Source: Nocardia sp. NBC_01503
GTDB taxonomy: Bacteria; Actinomycetota; Actinomycetes; Mycobacteriales; Mycobacteriaceae
NCBI RefSeq assembly: GCF_036327755.1
Contig: NZ_CP109596.1
Location: forward strand, 744,001-808,000
DNA: 64,000 bases
Direction: 5' to 3'
Shown: in pieces, positions 28,773 through 38,186 of the stretch
Layout of the letters: every line of letters starts with the position of its first letter
How positions within the stretch are numbered: the first letter of the stretch is position 1
The notes under the pieces: model-generated
The model's input: the letters and a program-made list of their open reading frames with translations, nothing else
Told to the model about the DNA's origin: nothing
Database searches by the model: none
Translations under genes and position numbers: made by a program

Positions 28773-28833
28773 GTCATCCCGGCATGTTTTTGGCCGGGAT
28801 CACCGCCACGGTGGTTCCCGGCCAAAAGCGCAG
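28773..28833. repeat. Interspersed palindromic repeat, copy 3 plus a half copy
   Basis: 28773-28803 matches the 32-bp repeat seen around galK with a few changes. A second inverted half copy (TCCCGGCCAAAAGC) follows at 28815-28828. It lies upstream of the cyclase gene and the Lrp gene. Confidence 0.7.
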
Positions 28834-28975
28834 TCTCGTAACCGCCGGTCGTTGATCACCGGATCCGGAATGGAATCGGGATCGGGCAGCCCACCCCACC
28901 GCACGACCCCGATTCCATGGCAATCGGACTCCGGCTGTGTCGCTTCGTCGGCCATACGCTATGCGAAAATGCGGC

Positions 28976-29452
28976 ATGACCATCAAGATCGATGCGCTCG
29001 ATGCCGCGCTGCTGAAGGAATTGGCGGCGGACCCGCGGGCGCCGATTCTGGAGCTGGCGCAGCGATTGCGGATCGCGCGCAACACCGTGCAGGCGCGAAT
29101 GAAGCGGCTGGAATCATCGGGTGCGGTGCGGGGGTATCCACCGGCGATCGATCTGCAGGCGATCGGGTTCGCCGTACACGCGTTCCTGGGCGTCGAACTG
29201 GACCAGAACAAGATCGACGGAATTGTCGAGGCGCTGCGCGACTTCCCCAATGTGCTCGAGGTGCACGCCACCACCGGACGCTCGGATCTGCTGGTGCGGA
29301 TCGCGGCGCAATCACAGCAGGATCTGCTCGGCATCATCCAACGGGTGCACGCCATCCACGGCGTCCGGCATACCGAAACCATGCTGGCCCTGGCCACCCC
29401 GATCGAGTACCGCTCACTCCCCTTGGTCGAGCATCTGACCGACCCGGCCTGA
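28976..29452 (+). CDS. Lrp/AsnC-family regulator
   Basis: A 158-residue protein starting at ATG 28976 with an AsnC HTH (LDAALLKELAADPRAPILELAQRLRIARNTVQARMKRLESSGAVRGY) and an effector-binding RAM domain (NVLEVHATTGRSDLLVRIAAQSQQDLLGII). Members form dimers to octamers and respond to amino acids. It lies just upstream of, and in the same direction as, a branched-chain/aromatic amino-acid catabolic locus, so it is the likely regulator of that locus. Confidence 0.9.
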   Translation: MTIKIDALDAALLKELAADPRAPILELAQRLRIARNTVQARMKRLESSGAVRGYPPAIDLQAIGFAVHAFLGVELDQNKIDGIVEALRDFPNVLEVHATTGRSDLLVRIAAQSQQDLLGIIQRVHAIHGVRHTETMLALATPIEYRSLPLVEHLTDPA

Positions 29453-29649
29453 TGTGACCCGGGTCTCGCATTCCTCGAGCAGAATGCCGCACCGCCCGGA
29501 GTGCTACAGATCACTTTTGAGCAGTCTGATCAACTTTTCACCCATCTGTTGACACAGATCACCCCTCGACGGCAGATTTCGCTACACCGATTGCTAGTGC
29601 CTTCGTTTGCAGCTCACGATCTGGGCTGTGGAGAGTGTGGTGACTGTTC
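29453..29649. promoter_or_regulatory. Regulatory gap before the indolepyruvate oxidoreductase gene
   Basis: Two hundred bases without an ORF. A consensus -35 TTGACA lies at 29549-29554, with CAGATT 18 bases on as a weak -10. AGATCA/TGATCA-like half-sites at 29510-29533 may bind the neighbouring Lrp protein. Low confidence on exact positions. Confidence 0.35.
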
Positions 29650-32600
29650 ATGACCAGCCTTGCCTGCCCGTCCTCGCAGCAGGCCGAACCGGCCGCCCCG
29701 TACGACCTCGCCGACCGGTATCGCTCCGGCGCCGGACCGGTCCTGTTGACCGGCGTGCAGGCCATCGCCCGGTTACTGGTGGAACAGCATGTCCGCGATA
29801 TTCGCGCCGGTCGCCGCGTGGCGACCTTCGTCTCCGGATATCAGGGCAGCCCGCTGGGCGGTGTGGACAAGATGCTGCTGGGCATGCCGAATGTGCTTGC
29901 CGAACACGACATCACCTTCGTACCCGGTCTCAATGAGGAGCTCGCCGCCACCTCGGTCTGGGGCAGTCAGGCCGATCTGCCCGCCGGGCGCGCGACCCAT
30001 GACGGGGTGGTCGGGGTCTGGTACGGCAAGGGACCCGGTGTCGACCGTGCCACCGATGCCATTCGGCACGCGAATATGTACGGGGTCAATGGCAGGGGCG
30101 GCGTGCTGCTGCTGGTCGGCGATGATCCGGCCTCGAAATCCTCCACCGTGCCCGCGGTGAGCGAGCGGTCGCTGGCGGCCATGGGTGTGCCGGTGCTGTT
30201 CCCGCGCAATGCCGAGGAGATCATCACCATGGGGATGGCGGGGGTGGCGCTCTCGCGAGCCTCCGGCTGTGTGGTGGCCATGAAGATTGTCGCCGATGTG
30301 GCGGACGGGGCCTGGACGGTGGACGCCTCGGTAGCCGATCTGCCACTGATCACTCCCGAAGTACTCTGGGAGGGAAAGCCTTTCGTCTACCGGCAGCGGC
30401 CCATGGCCGCGCCGACGGACAGCGTGCTGGCCGAAGCCGATCTGTACGGCCCCCGCTGGGCCATGGTGCGCGAATTCGGCGCGCTGAACGATATCGATGT
30501 CATCGAAGTGAACCCGGCCGATGCCAAGCTCGGAATCGCCGCCACCGGAACCACTTTCGACGCGGTCCGGCAGGCGCTGCTCGATCTCGGCGTGGATGAC
30601 GCGGCCATGCATCGCGCCGGGATTCGACTACTGCGTATCGGAATGCCGTATCCCGTGGGATCGCAGCGGGTCACCGAATTCGCACGCGGACTCGAACAGG
30701 TCATCGTGGTGGAGGACAAGACCGCCTTCATCGAGACTCAGATTCGTGAAATCCTTTACGGCACAGTGGCTGCGCCGCAGATCGTCGGCAAGAAGGACGC
30801 GCGCGGCGCGCTGCTCATGCCCGCCGACGGCGAGCTGACCCCCGGGCGACTGCTCGGACCGCTGCGCCGGGTGCTGCGCGCCCATGTCGAGCTGAAAAGA
30901 GCCGCGCCCCCGCCACTTTCACTGGAGGTGCTCTCCGCCAAGCGGACCCCGTACTTCTGCAGCGGCTGCCCGCACAATCGCTCCACCGCCCTGCCCGAGG
31001 GGTCCATCGGCGGCGGCGGAATCGGCTGCCACACCCTGGTGACGCTCTCCGGTCGCGGTGACAGCGCGGTCACCGGGCTCACCCAGATGGGTGGCGAGGG
31101 CAGTCAGTGGATCGGCCAGGCGCCCTTCACCGATGTGCCGCATCTGTTCCAGAACATCGGCGACGGAACGTTCTTCCACTCCGGACAGCTGGCGGTGCAG
31201 GCGTGCGTGGCGGCCGGGGTGAATATCACCTACAAGCTGCTCTACAACGAGGTCGTCGCCATGACCGGCGCACAGGACGCCATCGGCATCCTGTCGGTCG
31301 CGCAGTTGACGCACAAGCTGACCACCGAGGGCGTCAAGCAGATCATCATCTGCGCCGACGAGCCCAAGCGGCACGATAGGCGGGCGCTGGCCAAGGGCAC
31401 ACTGCTGTGGCATCGCGATCGGCTCGACGAGGCGCAGCGGATACTGCGTGAGATCAAGGGCGTCACGGTGCTGATCTACGACCAGCACTGCGCGGCCGAC
31501 GCGCGGCGGCAGCGCAAGCGCGGCACCCTGCCGGTGCGTAATACCCGCGTGGTGATCAACGAGGCGGTGTGTGAGGGCTGCGGTGATTGCGGGGTGAAGT
31601 CGAATTGCCTTTCGGTGCAACCGGTCGAGACGGAGTTCGGGCGTAAGACGCGGATCGATCAGACCTCCTGCAATACCGATTACAGCTGCCTGGACGGTGA
31701 CTGCCCGTCGTTCGTGACGGTGGAAGTGACACCTGATAGCAAGGGGCGCGGTAAATCCCGCAAGCAGGCCGAGCCGCCGATGGTGTCCGATCCCGGCCTG
31801 GCCGCACCGCGGGGCACGCAGAATGTATTGCTCGCGGGCATCGGCGGCACCGGCATCGTGACGGTCAACCAGGTGCTGGCCACCGCCGCGCTGCGCGCCG
31901 GATACGAGGTGGAGAGCCTGGATCAGATCGGCCTGAGTCAGAAGGCGGGGCCGGTCATCTCGCATCTGCGCTTCTCCAGCACCGAATTGGAGCCGTCCAA
32001 CCGGCTCACCCCCGGTAGCGCGGACTGCGTTATCGCCATCGACCTGCTGACCGCGGCCGATCCCAAGAACCTCCAGTACGCGAACCCGTCCGGCACGATC
32101 GCGATCGCCTCCACCAGCCGCACACCCACCGGCGATATGGTGTACGACAAGTCGGTCGCGTATCCGGAGACCCAGCCGCTACTGGATCGCCTTGCCGCGG
32201 TATCGAATTCGCTCAGCCATTTCGATGCGCTGGCAGCAGCCGAGAAGTTGTTCGGCAATACCGCAGCGGCGAACTTCCTGATGGTCGGCGCGGCCTTCCA
32301 GACAGGTGGACTTCGCCTACCCGCCGCCGCCATCGAGGAGGCCATCGGCATCAATGGTGTTGCGGTGGCGGCCAATATCGACGCGTTCCGCTGGGGACGA
32401 GTGGCTATCGCGGACCCCACCGCCTTCGCGGCGGCCGTCGAATCCGTTGCGCCGCAGCACACCCTGCCCGCCCTACCCGCGGAGCTGCTGACCGGCACCA
32501 CCTTCGAGGGCGAGGTACGCCGCCTGGTCGAACTGCGCGCCAACGAGCTGGTGCGGTTCCAGAGCGCCAAGATCGCCCGCCGCTACCTCGATACCGTCCA

Positions 32601-33126
32601 ATCCATCTGGGCCGCAGAGCGTTCGGTCACCGACCGCACCGACTTCAGCGAGGCGGTGGCACGCGGACTGCACAAGTTCACCGCCTACAAGGACGAGTAC
32701 GAGGTGGCGCGCCTGCTGGTCGATCCGGCCTTCCTGGCGCAGGTGCGCGAACAGGTCCCCGGTGGCGAGAACCTCACCTACAAACTCCACCCACCCGTGC
32801 TGCGCGCACTGGGCCGTAAGAAGAAGATCGGCCTCACCCCGAAATCCCATGTGGCCCTGCGGCTTCTCGCCAAGGGGAAGGTTTTGCGCGGCACCCGCCT
32901 GGACCCCTTCGGCTACGCTCACGTCCGAAAAGTGGAGCGCGAACTGCTCTCCCACTACACCGGACTGATGCGCCAGCTGGCCGTCAGCCTGACCACGGAC
33001 ACCTACGACACCGCGGTCAAGGCCGCCGCCCTCCCCGACCTCGTGCGCGGCTACGAGGACGTGAAGCTCGCCAATGTCGAGCTGTACTGGAACGCCCTGC
33101 GCGACCTGGGCCTCGACAACCGCTGA
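29650..33126 (+). CDS. Fused indolepyruvate/2-oxoacid ferredoxin oxidoreductase
   Basis: A 1158-residue single-chain enzyme that oxidatively decarboxylates aryl or branched 2-oxoacids to acyl-CoA, using thiamine diphosphate and reducing ferredoxin. Order: pyrimidine-binding domain (FVSGYQGSPLGGVD, LNEELAATSVWGSQ), TPP-binding core (FCSGCPHNRST near 438; QMGGEGSQWIGQ; NIGDGTFFHSG), a cysteine-rich cluster region (CEGCGDCGVKSNC near 640-652, SCNTDYSCLDGDCPSF), and a C-terminal gamma domain (AGIGGTGIVTVNQVL). This is the IorAB-fusion form common in aerobic bacteria. Flanked by an Lrp regulator and a leucine-dehydrogenase type gene, so it likely degrades transaminated Leu/Val/Phe/Trp. Confidence 0.92.
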   Translation: MTSLACPSSQQAEPAAPYDLADRYRSGAGPVLLTGVQAIARLLVEQHVRDIRAGRRVATFVSGYQGSPLGGVDKMLLGMPNVLAEHDITFVPGLNEELAATSVWGSQADLPAGRATHDGVVGVWYGKGPGVDRATDAIRHANMYGVNGRGGVLLLVGDDPASKSSTVPAVSERSLAAMGVPVLFPRNAEEIITMGMAGVALSRASGCVVAMKIVADVADGAWTVDASVADLPLITPEVLWEGKPFVYRQRPMAAPTDSVLAEADLYGPRWAMVREFGALNDIDVIEVNPADAKLGIAATGTTFDAVRQALLDLGVDDAAMHRAGIRLLRIGMPYPVGSQRVTEFARGLEQVIVVEDKTAFIETQIREILYGTVAAPQIVGKKDARGALLMPADGELTPGRLLGPLRRVLRAHVELKRAAPPPLSLEVLSAKRTPYFCSGCPHNRSTALPEGSIGGGGIGCHTLVTLSGRGDSAVTGLTQMGGEGSQWIGQAPFTDVPHLFQNIGDGTFFHSGQLAVQACVAAGVNITYKLLYNEVVAMTGAQDAIGILSVAQLTHKLTTEGVKQIIICADEPKRHDRRALAKGTLLWHRDRLDEAQRILREIKGVTVLIYDQHCAADARRQRKRGTLPVRNTRVVINEAVCEGCGDCGVKSNCLSVQPVETEFGRKTRIDQTSCNTDYSCLDGDCPSFVTVEVTPDSKGRGKSRKQAEPPMVSDPGLAAPRGTQNVLLAGIGGTGIVTVNQVLATAALRAGYEVESLDQIGLSQKAGPVISHLRFSSTELEPSNRLTPGSADCVIAIDLLTAADPKNLQYANPSGTIAIASTSRTPTGDMVYDKSVAYPETQPLLDRLAAVSNSLSHFDALAAAEKLFGNTAAANFLMVGAAFQTGGLRLPAAAIEEAIGINGVAVAANIDAFRWGRVAIADPTAFAAAVESVAPQHTLPALPAELLTGTTFEGEVRRLVELRANELVRFQSAKIARRYLDTVQSIWAAERSVTDRTDFSEAVARGLHKFTAYKDEYEVARLLVDPAFLAQVREQVPGGENLTYKLHPPVLRALGRKKKIGLTPKSHVALRLLAKGKVLRGTRLDPFGYAHVRKVERELLSHYTGLMRQLAVSLTTDTYDTAVKAAALPDLVRGYEDVKLANVELYWNALRDLGLDNR

Positions 33127-33158
33127 GCAGCAAAACCCTGAACAGGCGGGCAACCCCC

Positions 33159-33192
33159 GCCATCCCGGCACGTCTTCGGCCGGGATCCACAC
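33159..33192 (-). repeat. Interspersed palindromic repeat, copy 4
   Basis: A divergent copy of the 32-bp palindrome; arms ATCCCGGC/GCCGGGAT are intact while the centre differs. The ACACCGG flank matches the copy at 9469. It lies between the oxidoreductase and dehydrogenase genes. Confidence 0.65.
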
Positions 33193-33257
33193 CGGCAAAC
33201 CCAGCCGGTTTCCGCAGTGAAGCGCCGCCACGAACGGCATCGAGAGAGGAATGGATT

Positions 33258-34337
33258 GTGACTGCAATGCACACCGAGACAGGCGTTTTCGGGCGCTCGC
33301 ACGAGGTGAGCTCGCGGGCTCATGAGCAGGTCGTGTTCTGCGAGGACGACAAGACGGGGCTGAAGGCGATCATCGCCATCCACTCGACCGCCTTGGGTCC
33401 CGCACTCGGTGGCACCCGATTCTATCCGTATGCCGATGAGTCGGCCGCGCTGCAAGATGTGCTGCGACTGTCGTGGGGTATGACCTACAAGGCCGCTGCC
33501 GCCGGGGTCGATCTGGGTGGCGGCAAGGCCGTCATCATCGGTGATCCGGCCGTCGCCAAGACCGAGGAGCTGCTCGCGGCGTACGCGCGGTTCGTGAATA
33601 CCCTTGGCGGGCGGTACATCACGGCGGGCGATGTCGGCACGAACACCGACGACCTCGACATCATCGGAAAGCACACGCCGTTCGTGACCGGACGCAGCGC
33701 TGCCGCGGGCGGTTCCGGTGACAGCGCCCGGCTGACCGCGCTCGGCGTCTTTCACTCCATGCGCGCCGGAGCCGAATCCGTCTGGGGCACAGCCTCACTC
33801 GCCAACCGCACGGTAGGCGTCGAGGGTGCGGGCAAGGTCGGCAGCGAACTCATCGGCATGCTGCTGGCCGATGGCGCGGAGGTCTGCGTCACCGATGTGA
33901 ACGATGTCGCCCTGCAACGCGTTTCCCAGGTGCACCCCTCGGTCCGGCTGCTCAGCACCGTATCCACCGCACCCGTCGACGTGTACGCCCCCTGCGCTCT
34001 CGGCGGTACCCTCACCGCGTCCAGCGCCGAGGCCATCGAGGCCAAACTCGTCTGCGGAGCGGCCAACAACCAGCTCGCGACCCCGGATATCGAGCACGCG
34101 CTCAATGAGCGCGGCATTACCTGGGTCCCCGATTTCGTCGCCAATGCCGGCGGCCTCATGCAGGTGGCGGGCGAACTGCGCACCGCCGATCCGGCCGCCA
34201 TCGAAGCCGATGTGACGGCCATCTACGACCGCTGCCGCGACATCATCACGGCGGCAAAGGCTTCCGGCATCGGTACGGGCGCGGCGGCGAATCGATTCGC
34301 CGAGCGGCGCCTCGATGCCATCCCGCGGTCGATCTGA
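33258..34337 (+). CDS. Leucine/valine/phenylalanine dehydrogenase (Glu/Leu/Phe/Val DH family)
   Basis: NAD-dependent oxidative deaminase of 359 residues. Substrate region: ALGPALGGTRFYPY, then GMTYKAAAAGVDLGGGKAVI with the catalytic lysines, and AGDVGTNTDDLD. Cofactor fold: VGVEGAGKVGSELIGML. It converts an L-amino acid to its 2-oxoacid, the substrate of the enzyme encoded just upstream. Start GTG 33258. The exact preference among Leu, Val and Phe cannot be read by eye. It is 34 bases before the permease, in one operon. Confidence 0.9.
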   Translation: MTAMHTETGVFGRSHEVSSRAHEQVVFCEDDKTGLKAIIAIHSTALGPALGGTRFYPYADESAALQDVLRLSWGMTYKAAAAGVDLGGGKAVIIGDPAVAKTEELLAAYARFVNTLGGRYITAGDVGTNTDDLDIIGKHTPFVTGRSAAAGGSGDSARLTALGVFHSMRAGAESVWGTASLANRTVGVEGAGKVGSELIGMLLADGAEVCVTDVNDVALQRVSQVHPSVRLLSTVSTAPVDVYAPCALGGTLTASSAEAIEAKLVCGAANNQLATPDIEHALNERGITWVPDFVANAGGLMQVAGELRTADPAAIEADVTAIYDRCRDIITAAKASGIGTGAAANRFAERRLDAIPRSI

Positions 34338-34371
34338 CCGCGACGCCGGAGTTTCAAGGAGGAGACCAGAA

Positions 34372-35862
34372 GTGGCGATCACCAGCGGATTATTCCGCAC
34401 CAAATCAGTTGAACAGTCGATCCGGGACACCGATGATCCGGATGCCAAGTTACGCAAGGATCTGACGGCCAAGGACCTCACTGTCTTCGGTGTCGCCGTG
34501 GTCATCGGTGCGGGCATCTTCACCCTCACCGCGCGGACGGCGGGAACCGTTGCGGGGCCGTCGGTCTCGCTCGCCTTCGTCTTCGCGGCGATCGCGTGCG
34601 GGCTGACCGCGCTCTGCTACGCCGAATTCGCCTCGACGGTGCCGGTAGCGGGTAGCGCGTACACCTTCGCGTACGCGACCTTCGGCGAGATCATCGCGTG
34701 GATCATCGGCTGGGATCTGATTCTGGAGTTCGCGCTCGCGGTCTCGGTGGTGGCCAAGGGGTGGTCGCAGTATCTCGGTGAGGTGCTCGGCTCCCGGCCG
34801 CCCATCCTGGAGCTGGGTTCGATCCACTTCGATTGGGGCGCGGTGCTCATCATCGCCGCGGTCGGCGTGCTGCTGGCCACCGGAACCAAGCTCTCCTCGC
34901 GGGTCTCGGCCATCGCGGTCGCCATCAAGCTGGCCGTCATCGCCCTGGTCCTGGTGGTCGGCGCGACCTACTTCAAGGCCTCCAACCTGACCCCGTACAT
35001 TCCGCCGTCGCAGCCGTCCGAGAAGGCGGGCGGAGTACATCAGTCGCTGTTCAGCTTCCTGACCGGTTCCGGCGGCACCAGCTTCGGCTGGTACGGCCTG
35101 CTGGCCGCCGCCAGCCTGGTGTTCTTCGCCTTCATCGGATTCGATGTCGTGGCCACCACCGCCGAGGAGGTGCGCGATCCGCAGCGCAATGTGCCGCGCG
35201 GCATCTTCGGCTCGCTGGCCATCGTGACAGTGCTCTATGTCGCGGTCTCGCTGGTGCTCACCGGAATGGTCCCCTACACTGCGCTCTCGAGCGGAAATGC
35301 CACCCTGGCAACGGCTTTCGCCATCCACGGCGATATGTGGGTGAAGAACATCATCTCCGTCGGCGCGCTGGCGGGCCTGTCCACCGTGGTCATGGTCATG
35401 TTCCTGGGCCAGACCCGGGTGCTCTTCGCCATGGCCCGCGACGGCCTGCTCCCCCGCGGTCTCGCGCATACCGGCAAGCACGGCACCCCGGTCCGCCTGA
35501 CCGTCATCGTCGGTATCGCCTGTGCCCTGCTCGCCGGTTTCGTCGACTTCGGCACCCTCGAGGAAATGGTCAATATCGGCACCCTGGTCGCCTTCGTCCT
35601 GGTGTCGATCGGCGTCCCCATCCTGCGCCGCACCCGCCCGGACCTGAAGCGCGGCTTCCGCGTTCCGCTCGTCCCCCTGGTTCCGATCCTGGCCGCCCTG
35701 GCCTGCCTGTGGCTCATGCTCAACCTGTCCATCGAGACCTGGCTGCGCTTCGTGATCTGGATGGCGGTGGGCGTTGTCGTCTACTTCGCCTACAGCCGAA
35801 AGCATTCGGTGCTGCGCAAGCAGACCGCGGCCGAGACGCCCGAGGCGACGCCCGTCAGCTAG
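34372..35862 (+). CDS. APC-family amino acid permease
   Basis: A 496-residue polytopic transporter with 12-14 helices. The conserved first helix GVAVVIGAGIFTLTARTAGTVAGPS and the loop FAFIGFDVVATTAEEVRDPQRNVPRGI define the cationic-amino-acid-transporter-like (CAT/YfnA) branch. Start GTG 34372 has a perfect AGGAGG nine bases upstream. It probably imports the amino acid used by the dehydrogenase and oxidoreductase upstream. An earlier in-frame GTG would overlap the dehydrogenase end and has no ribosome site. Confidence 0.88.
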   Translation: MAITSGLFRTKSVEQSIRDTDDPDAKLRKDLTAKDLTVFGVAVVIGAGIFTLTARTAGTVAGPSVSLAFVFAAIACGLTALCYAEFASTVPVAGSAYTFAYATFGEIIAWIIGWDLILEFALAVSVVAKGWSQYLGEVLGSRPPILELGSIHFDWGAVLIIAAVGVLLATGTKLSSRVSAIAVAIKLAVIALVLVVGATYFKASNLTPYIPPSQPSEKAGGVHQSLFSFLTGSGGTSFGWYGLLAAASLVFFAFIGFDVVATTAEEVRDPQRNVPRGIFGSLAIVTVLYVAVSLVLTGMVPYTALSSGNATLATAFAIHGDMWVKNIISVGALAGLSTVVMVMFLGQTRVLFAMARDGLLPRGLAHTGKHGTPVRLTVIVGIACALLAGFVDFGTLEEMVNIGTLVAFVLVSIGVPILRRTRPDLKRGFRVPLVPLVPILAALACLWLMLNLSIETWLRFVIWMAVGVVVYFAYSRKHSVLRKQTAAETPEATPVS

Positions 35863-35879
35863 CCGTCCAGCACACCGGT

Positions 35880-35922
35880 GAGGGTGCGAATCATCCTGAT
35901 GAGGGGGATGATTCGCGCCCTC
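35880..35922. terminator. Bidirectional terminator between permease and TetR genes
   Basis: A 17-bp stem (35880-35896 with 35906-35922) with one G-T wobble and a 9-base loop, between two convergent genes. Confidence 0.75.
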
Positions 35923-35930
35923 GTGGTCGT

Positions 35931-36623
35931 TCAGCCGGTAGCGGATCCCGGGTTCGGGACGGATGCGACGGCCGCCGTGATCCCGGCCAGGATGACGCGC
36001 AAACCGTGCTCGTACTCCCGGTCGTTGTCGGCGGTGGCGAAATCGGTGACCATGCGGGCGGTGCGCGGATAGCGGGCGGGGTCCACCGCTACGCCGAGAT
36101 GGTCGGCGGTATAGGGGTTTTCGCGGTACTCCGTCCCGGTGCGCGCCTGCTCCTCGATGACGAAGCCGGTGGTGTAGTGCAGCAGGATCGGGAAGACGCG
36201 TTCGGCCGCGAGCCGATCCAGGCCCGCGTCCTCCAGCGTGCGCAGTGTCAATTCCACCGTGCGCCACATGGATTCATCACTGATGAAGGTTCCGGCGGCG
36301 ACCCGCGCGCCATCGCGATAGCGCAGCATGGATTGCCGCAGGCGTGCGGCGAGGTGGATCAGCCAGTCCTGCCAGCCCTCATCGCGCCGCGGCGCCTCCA
36401 GACCGGCCACGGCGTCGACGAAGATGTGCTGCGCCATGGCGTCGAGCAGTTCGCGCTTGTTCTTCACATGCCAATACAGCGCGGGCGCTTGCACATTCAG
36501 TGCCGCCGCGACCTTGCGCATGGTCAGGCCGTCCAGCCCGGCCTCGTCCAGCAGGTCCAGGGCGGCCACGGCAATGGCGTTGCCATCGAGCTTCACGGCC
36601 GGTTTCTCGCTCACGGTTGACAC
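35931..36623 (-). CDS. TetR regulator of the tetracycline-repressor subclass
   Basis: A 230-residue regulator: N-terminal HTH LTMRKVAAALNVQAPALYWHVKNKRELLDAM, the YWHVKNK form typical of TetR-class C-terminal (TetR_C) proteins, and a matching helical ligand domain with FPILLHYTTGFVIEEQ. It is divergent from the FAD monooxygenase with only 61 bases between starts, packed with operator-like palindromes that cover both promoters. Drug-responsive control of the monooxygenase is the natural reading. Confidence 0.88.
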   Translation of the reverse strand: MSTVSEKPAVKLDGNAIAVAALDLLDEAGLDGLTMRKVAAALNVQAPALYWHVKNKRELLDAMAQHIFVDAVAGLEAPRRDEGWQDWLIHLAARLRQSMLRYRDGARVAAGTFISDESMWRTVELTLRTLEDAGLDRLAAERVFPILLHYTTGFVIEEQARTGTEYRENPYTADHLGVAVDPARYPRTARMVTDFATADNDREYEHGLRVILAGITAAVASVPNPGSATG

Positions 36624-36675
36624 CTTAACAGCGTTCTGTTTTCCTTAACGGCGTTAAAGGCTTAACGTTGTTAAG
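36623..36675. promoter_or_regulatory. Tandem CTTAAC/GTTAAG operators
   Basis: Three sites share the half-site CTTAAC: an imperfect one at 36623-36635, TTAACG-G-CGTTAA at 36645-36657, and a perfect CTTAAC-GTT-GTTAAG at 36661-36675. The last overlaps the GGAG of the monooxygenase ribosome site. They fill the divergent promoter region. Confidence 0.75.
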
Positions 36676-36684
36676 GAGAAGGTC

Positions 36685-38163
36685 ATGGCCACCACGGATG
36701 TCGTCATCGCAGGTAGCGGTCCCACCGGACTCATGCTCGCCACCGAACTGCGGCTGGCCGGAGTCCAGGTGACCCTGGTCGACGCACTCCCCGCCCGCAC
36801 CGGCGAATCGCGCGCCGGCGGCATTCACGCCCGCAGTATGGAGATCCTCGATCAGCGCGGAATCCTGGGCCGACTATTACCGCAGGGCCGTCAGATGCAG
36901 GCCGGGCACTTCGGCGGACTCGCACTGAACTTCGCCGACTTCGATACCGATCACCCGTACATGCTCGCGGTGCTGCAATCGATCATGGAACGCGAACTCG
37001 AGGGCCGCGCAGACGAATTGGGCGTCAATACCCAGTGGGGCTCGCCCGTCATCGGCTTCCACCAGGATGACGCGGGCATCGAGGTCGAGATCGGCGGTGC
37101 GCGACCGCGCACCCTCCGGGCCGCGTTCCTGGTCGGCTGCGACGGCGGCCGCAGTTCGGTGCGCAAGATCGCCGGCATCGACTTCTCCGGCACCGATGCC
37201 ACCGCGACCGGCATGATCGCCGATGCGGAGCTCGCCGATCCGCCCGCCCAGCCGTTCTTCGCCCGGCGCGGGGTCTCCGGCGACTACTCCGTCATACAGT
37301 TCCAGCCCGGCTGGTACCGGCTGATCCTGCAACGCCACGACCTGGTGCTGCCGCGCGGCACCGAATTGAGCTTCGAGGATTTCCGCGCCAATTTCATCGA
37401 ACTCGCGGGCACCGACTACGGCATGCACAGCCCGCGCTGGGTCACCCACTACGGTGACGCCGCGCGCCAGGCCGTGCGATACCGCGCCGGACGGGTCTTC
37501 CTCGCGGGCGATGCCGCGCATATCCACTTCCCCGCGGGGGGTCAGGGTCAGAACCTCGGCATCCAGGACGCGGTGAACCTGGGCTGGAAGCTGGCCGCCG
37601 CCGTGCGCGGCACCGCACCCGAAACCCTTTTCGATACCTACGAATCCGAGCGTCATCCGATCGCCGAGCGGGTGCTGCACAACACCCGTGCGCAGACCGC
37701 CCTGATGCGCCCGGGCGCACACACCGACGCCCTGCGCGATGTCATGAGCGATCTCGTCGAACTCCCCGAGGTCCGGCACCGCCTGGGCCTCATGATCACC
37801 GCCCTGGATATCGACTACGACACCAAATGCGCTCACCCCCTCGCGGGCCGCCGCATGCCCGACGCCGTGCTGATCACCAGCACCTGCGCCACGCGCTTCT
37901 TCGAACTGTGCCGCCGCGCTCACCCGATCCTGTTGCTGCTCAACCGAACCCCCGCACCCACCCTGCCGACCGGTTTCGAGCACATCGATATCGTCACCGC
38001 CGACACCCCGGCGGCCACCTGGACCCTCCCCGGCGTCGGCGGGATCCCCACCCCCGCCGCGGTCCTGATCCGCCCCGACGGCTATGTCGCCTGGGCCACC
38101 GACGAGCCCGGCGCCGACGGGCTCGCCGAGGCGCTCGCCACCTGGTTCGGCGCGACCGCCTGA
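36685..38163 (+). CDS. FAD-dependent aromatic monooxygenase (Rox/TetX-like)
   Basis: Class A flavin monooxygenase, 492 residues. GSGPTGLMLA (FAD), VGCDGGRSSVRK (DG motif, FAD/NADPH) and GDAAHIHFPAGGQGQNLGIQDAVNLGWKLA (FAD ribityl) are intact, and the C-terminal thioredoxin-like domain is present. The family includes rifampicin monooxygenase of Nocardia, tetracycline-modifying TetX and polyketide hydroxylases; the HARSMEILDQRG helix and DYGMHSPRW segment look closest to the rifampicin-type group. Its TetR-class neighbour supports a detoxification role, but the substrate is not proven. GGAGAAGG precedes the ATG at 36685. Confidence 0.85.
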   Translation: MATTDVVIAGSGPTGLMLATELRLAGVQVTLVDALPARTGESRAGGIHARSMEILDQRGILGRLLPQGRQMQAGHFGGLALNFADFDTDHPYMLAVLQSIMERELEGRADELGVNTQWGSPVIGFHQDDAGIEVEIGGARPRTLRAAFLVGCDGGRSSVRKIAGIDFSGTDATATGMIADAELADPPAQPFFARRGVSGDYSVIQFQPGWYRLILQRHDLVLPRGTELSFEDFRANFIELAGTDYGMHSPRWVTHYGDAARQAVRYRAGRVFLAGDAAHIHFPAGGQGQNLGIQDAVNLGWKLAAAVRGTAPETLFDTYESERHPIAERVLHNTRAQTALMRPGAHTDALRDVMSDLVELPEVRHRLGLMITALDIDYDTKCAHPLAGRRMPDAVLITSTCATRFFELCRRAHPILLLLNRTPAPTLPTGFEHIDIVTADTPAATWTLPGVGGIPTPAAVLIRPDGYVAWATDEPGADGLAEALATWFGATA

Positions 38164-38186
38164 GCCGCGGGCTCTAGGCTGAGCGC

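Noticed and set aside
34450..36620. Two frames of about 600 codons across the permease and TetR genes
   Set aside because: Both are shadows; permease helices and TetR HTH are clear in the chosen frames.
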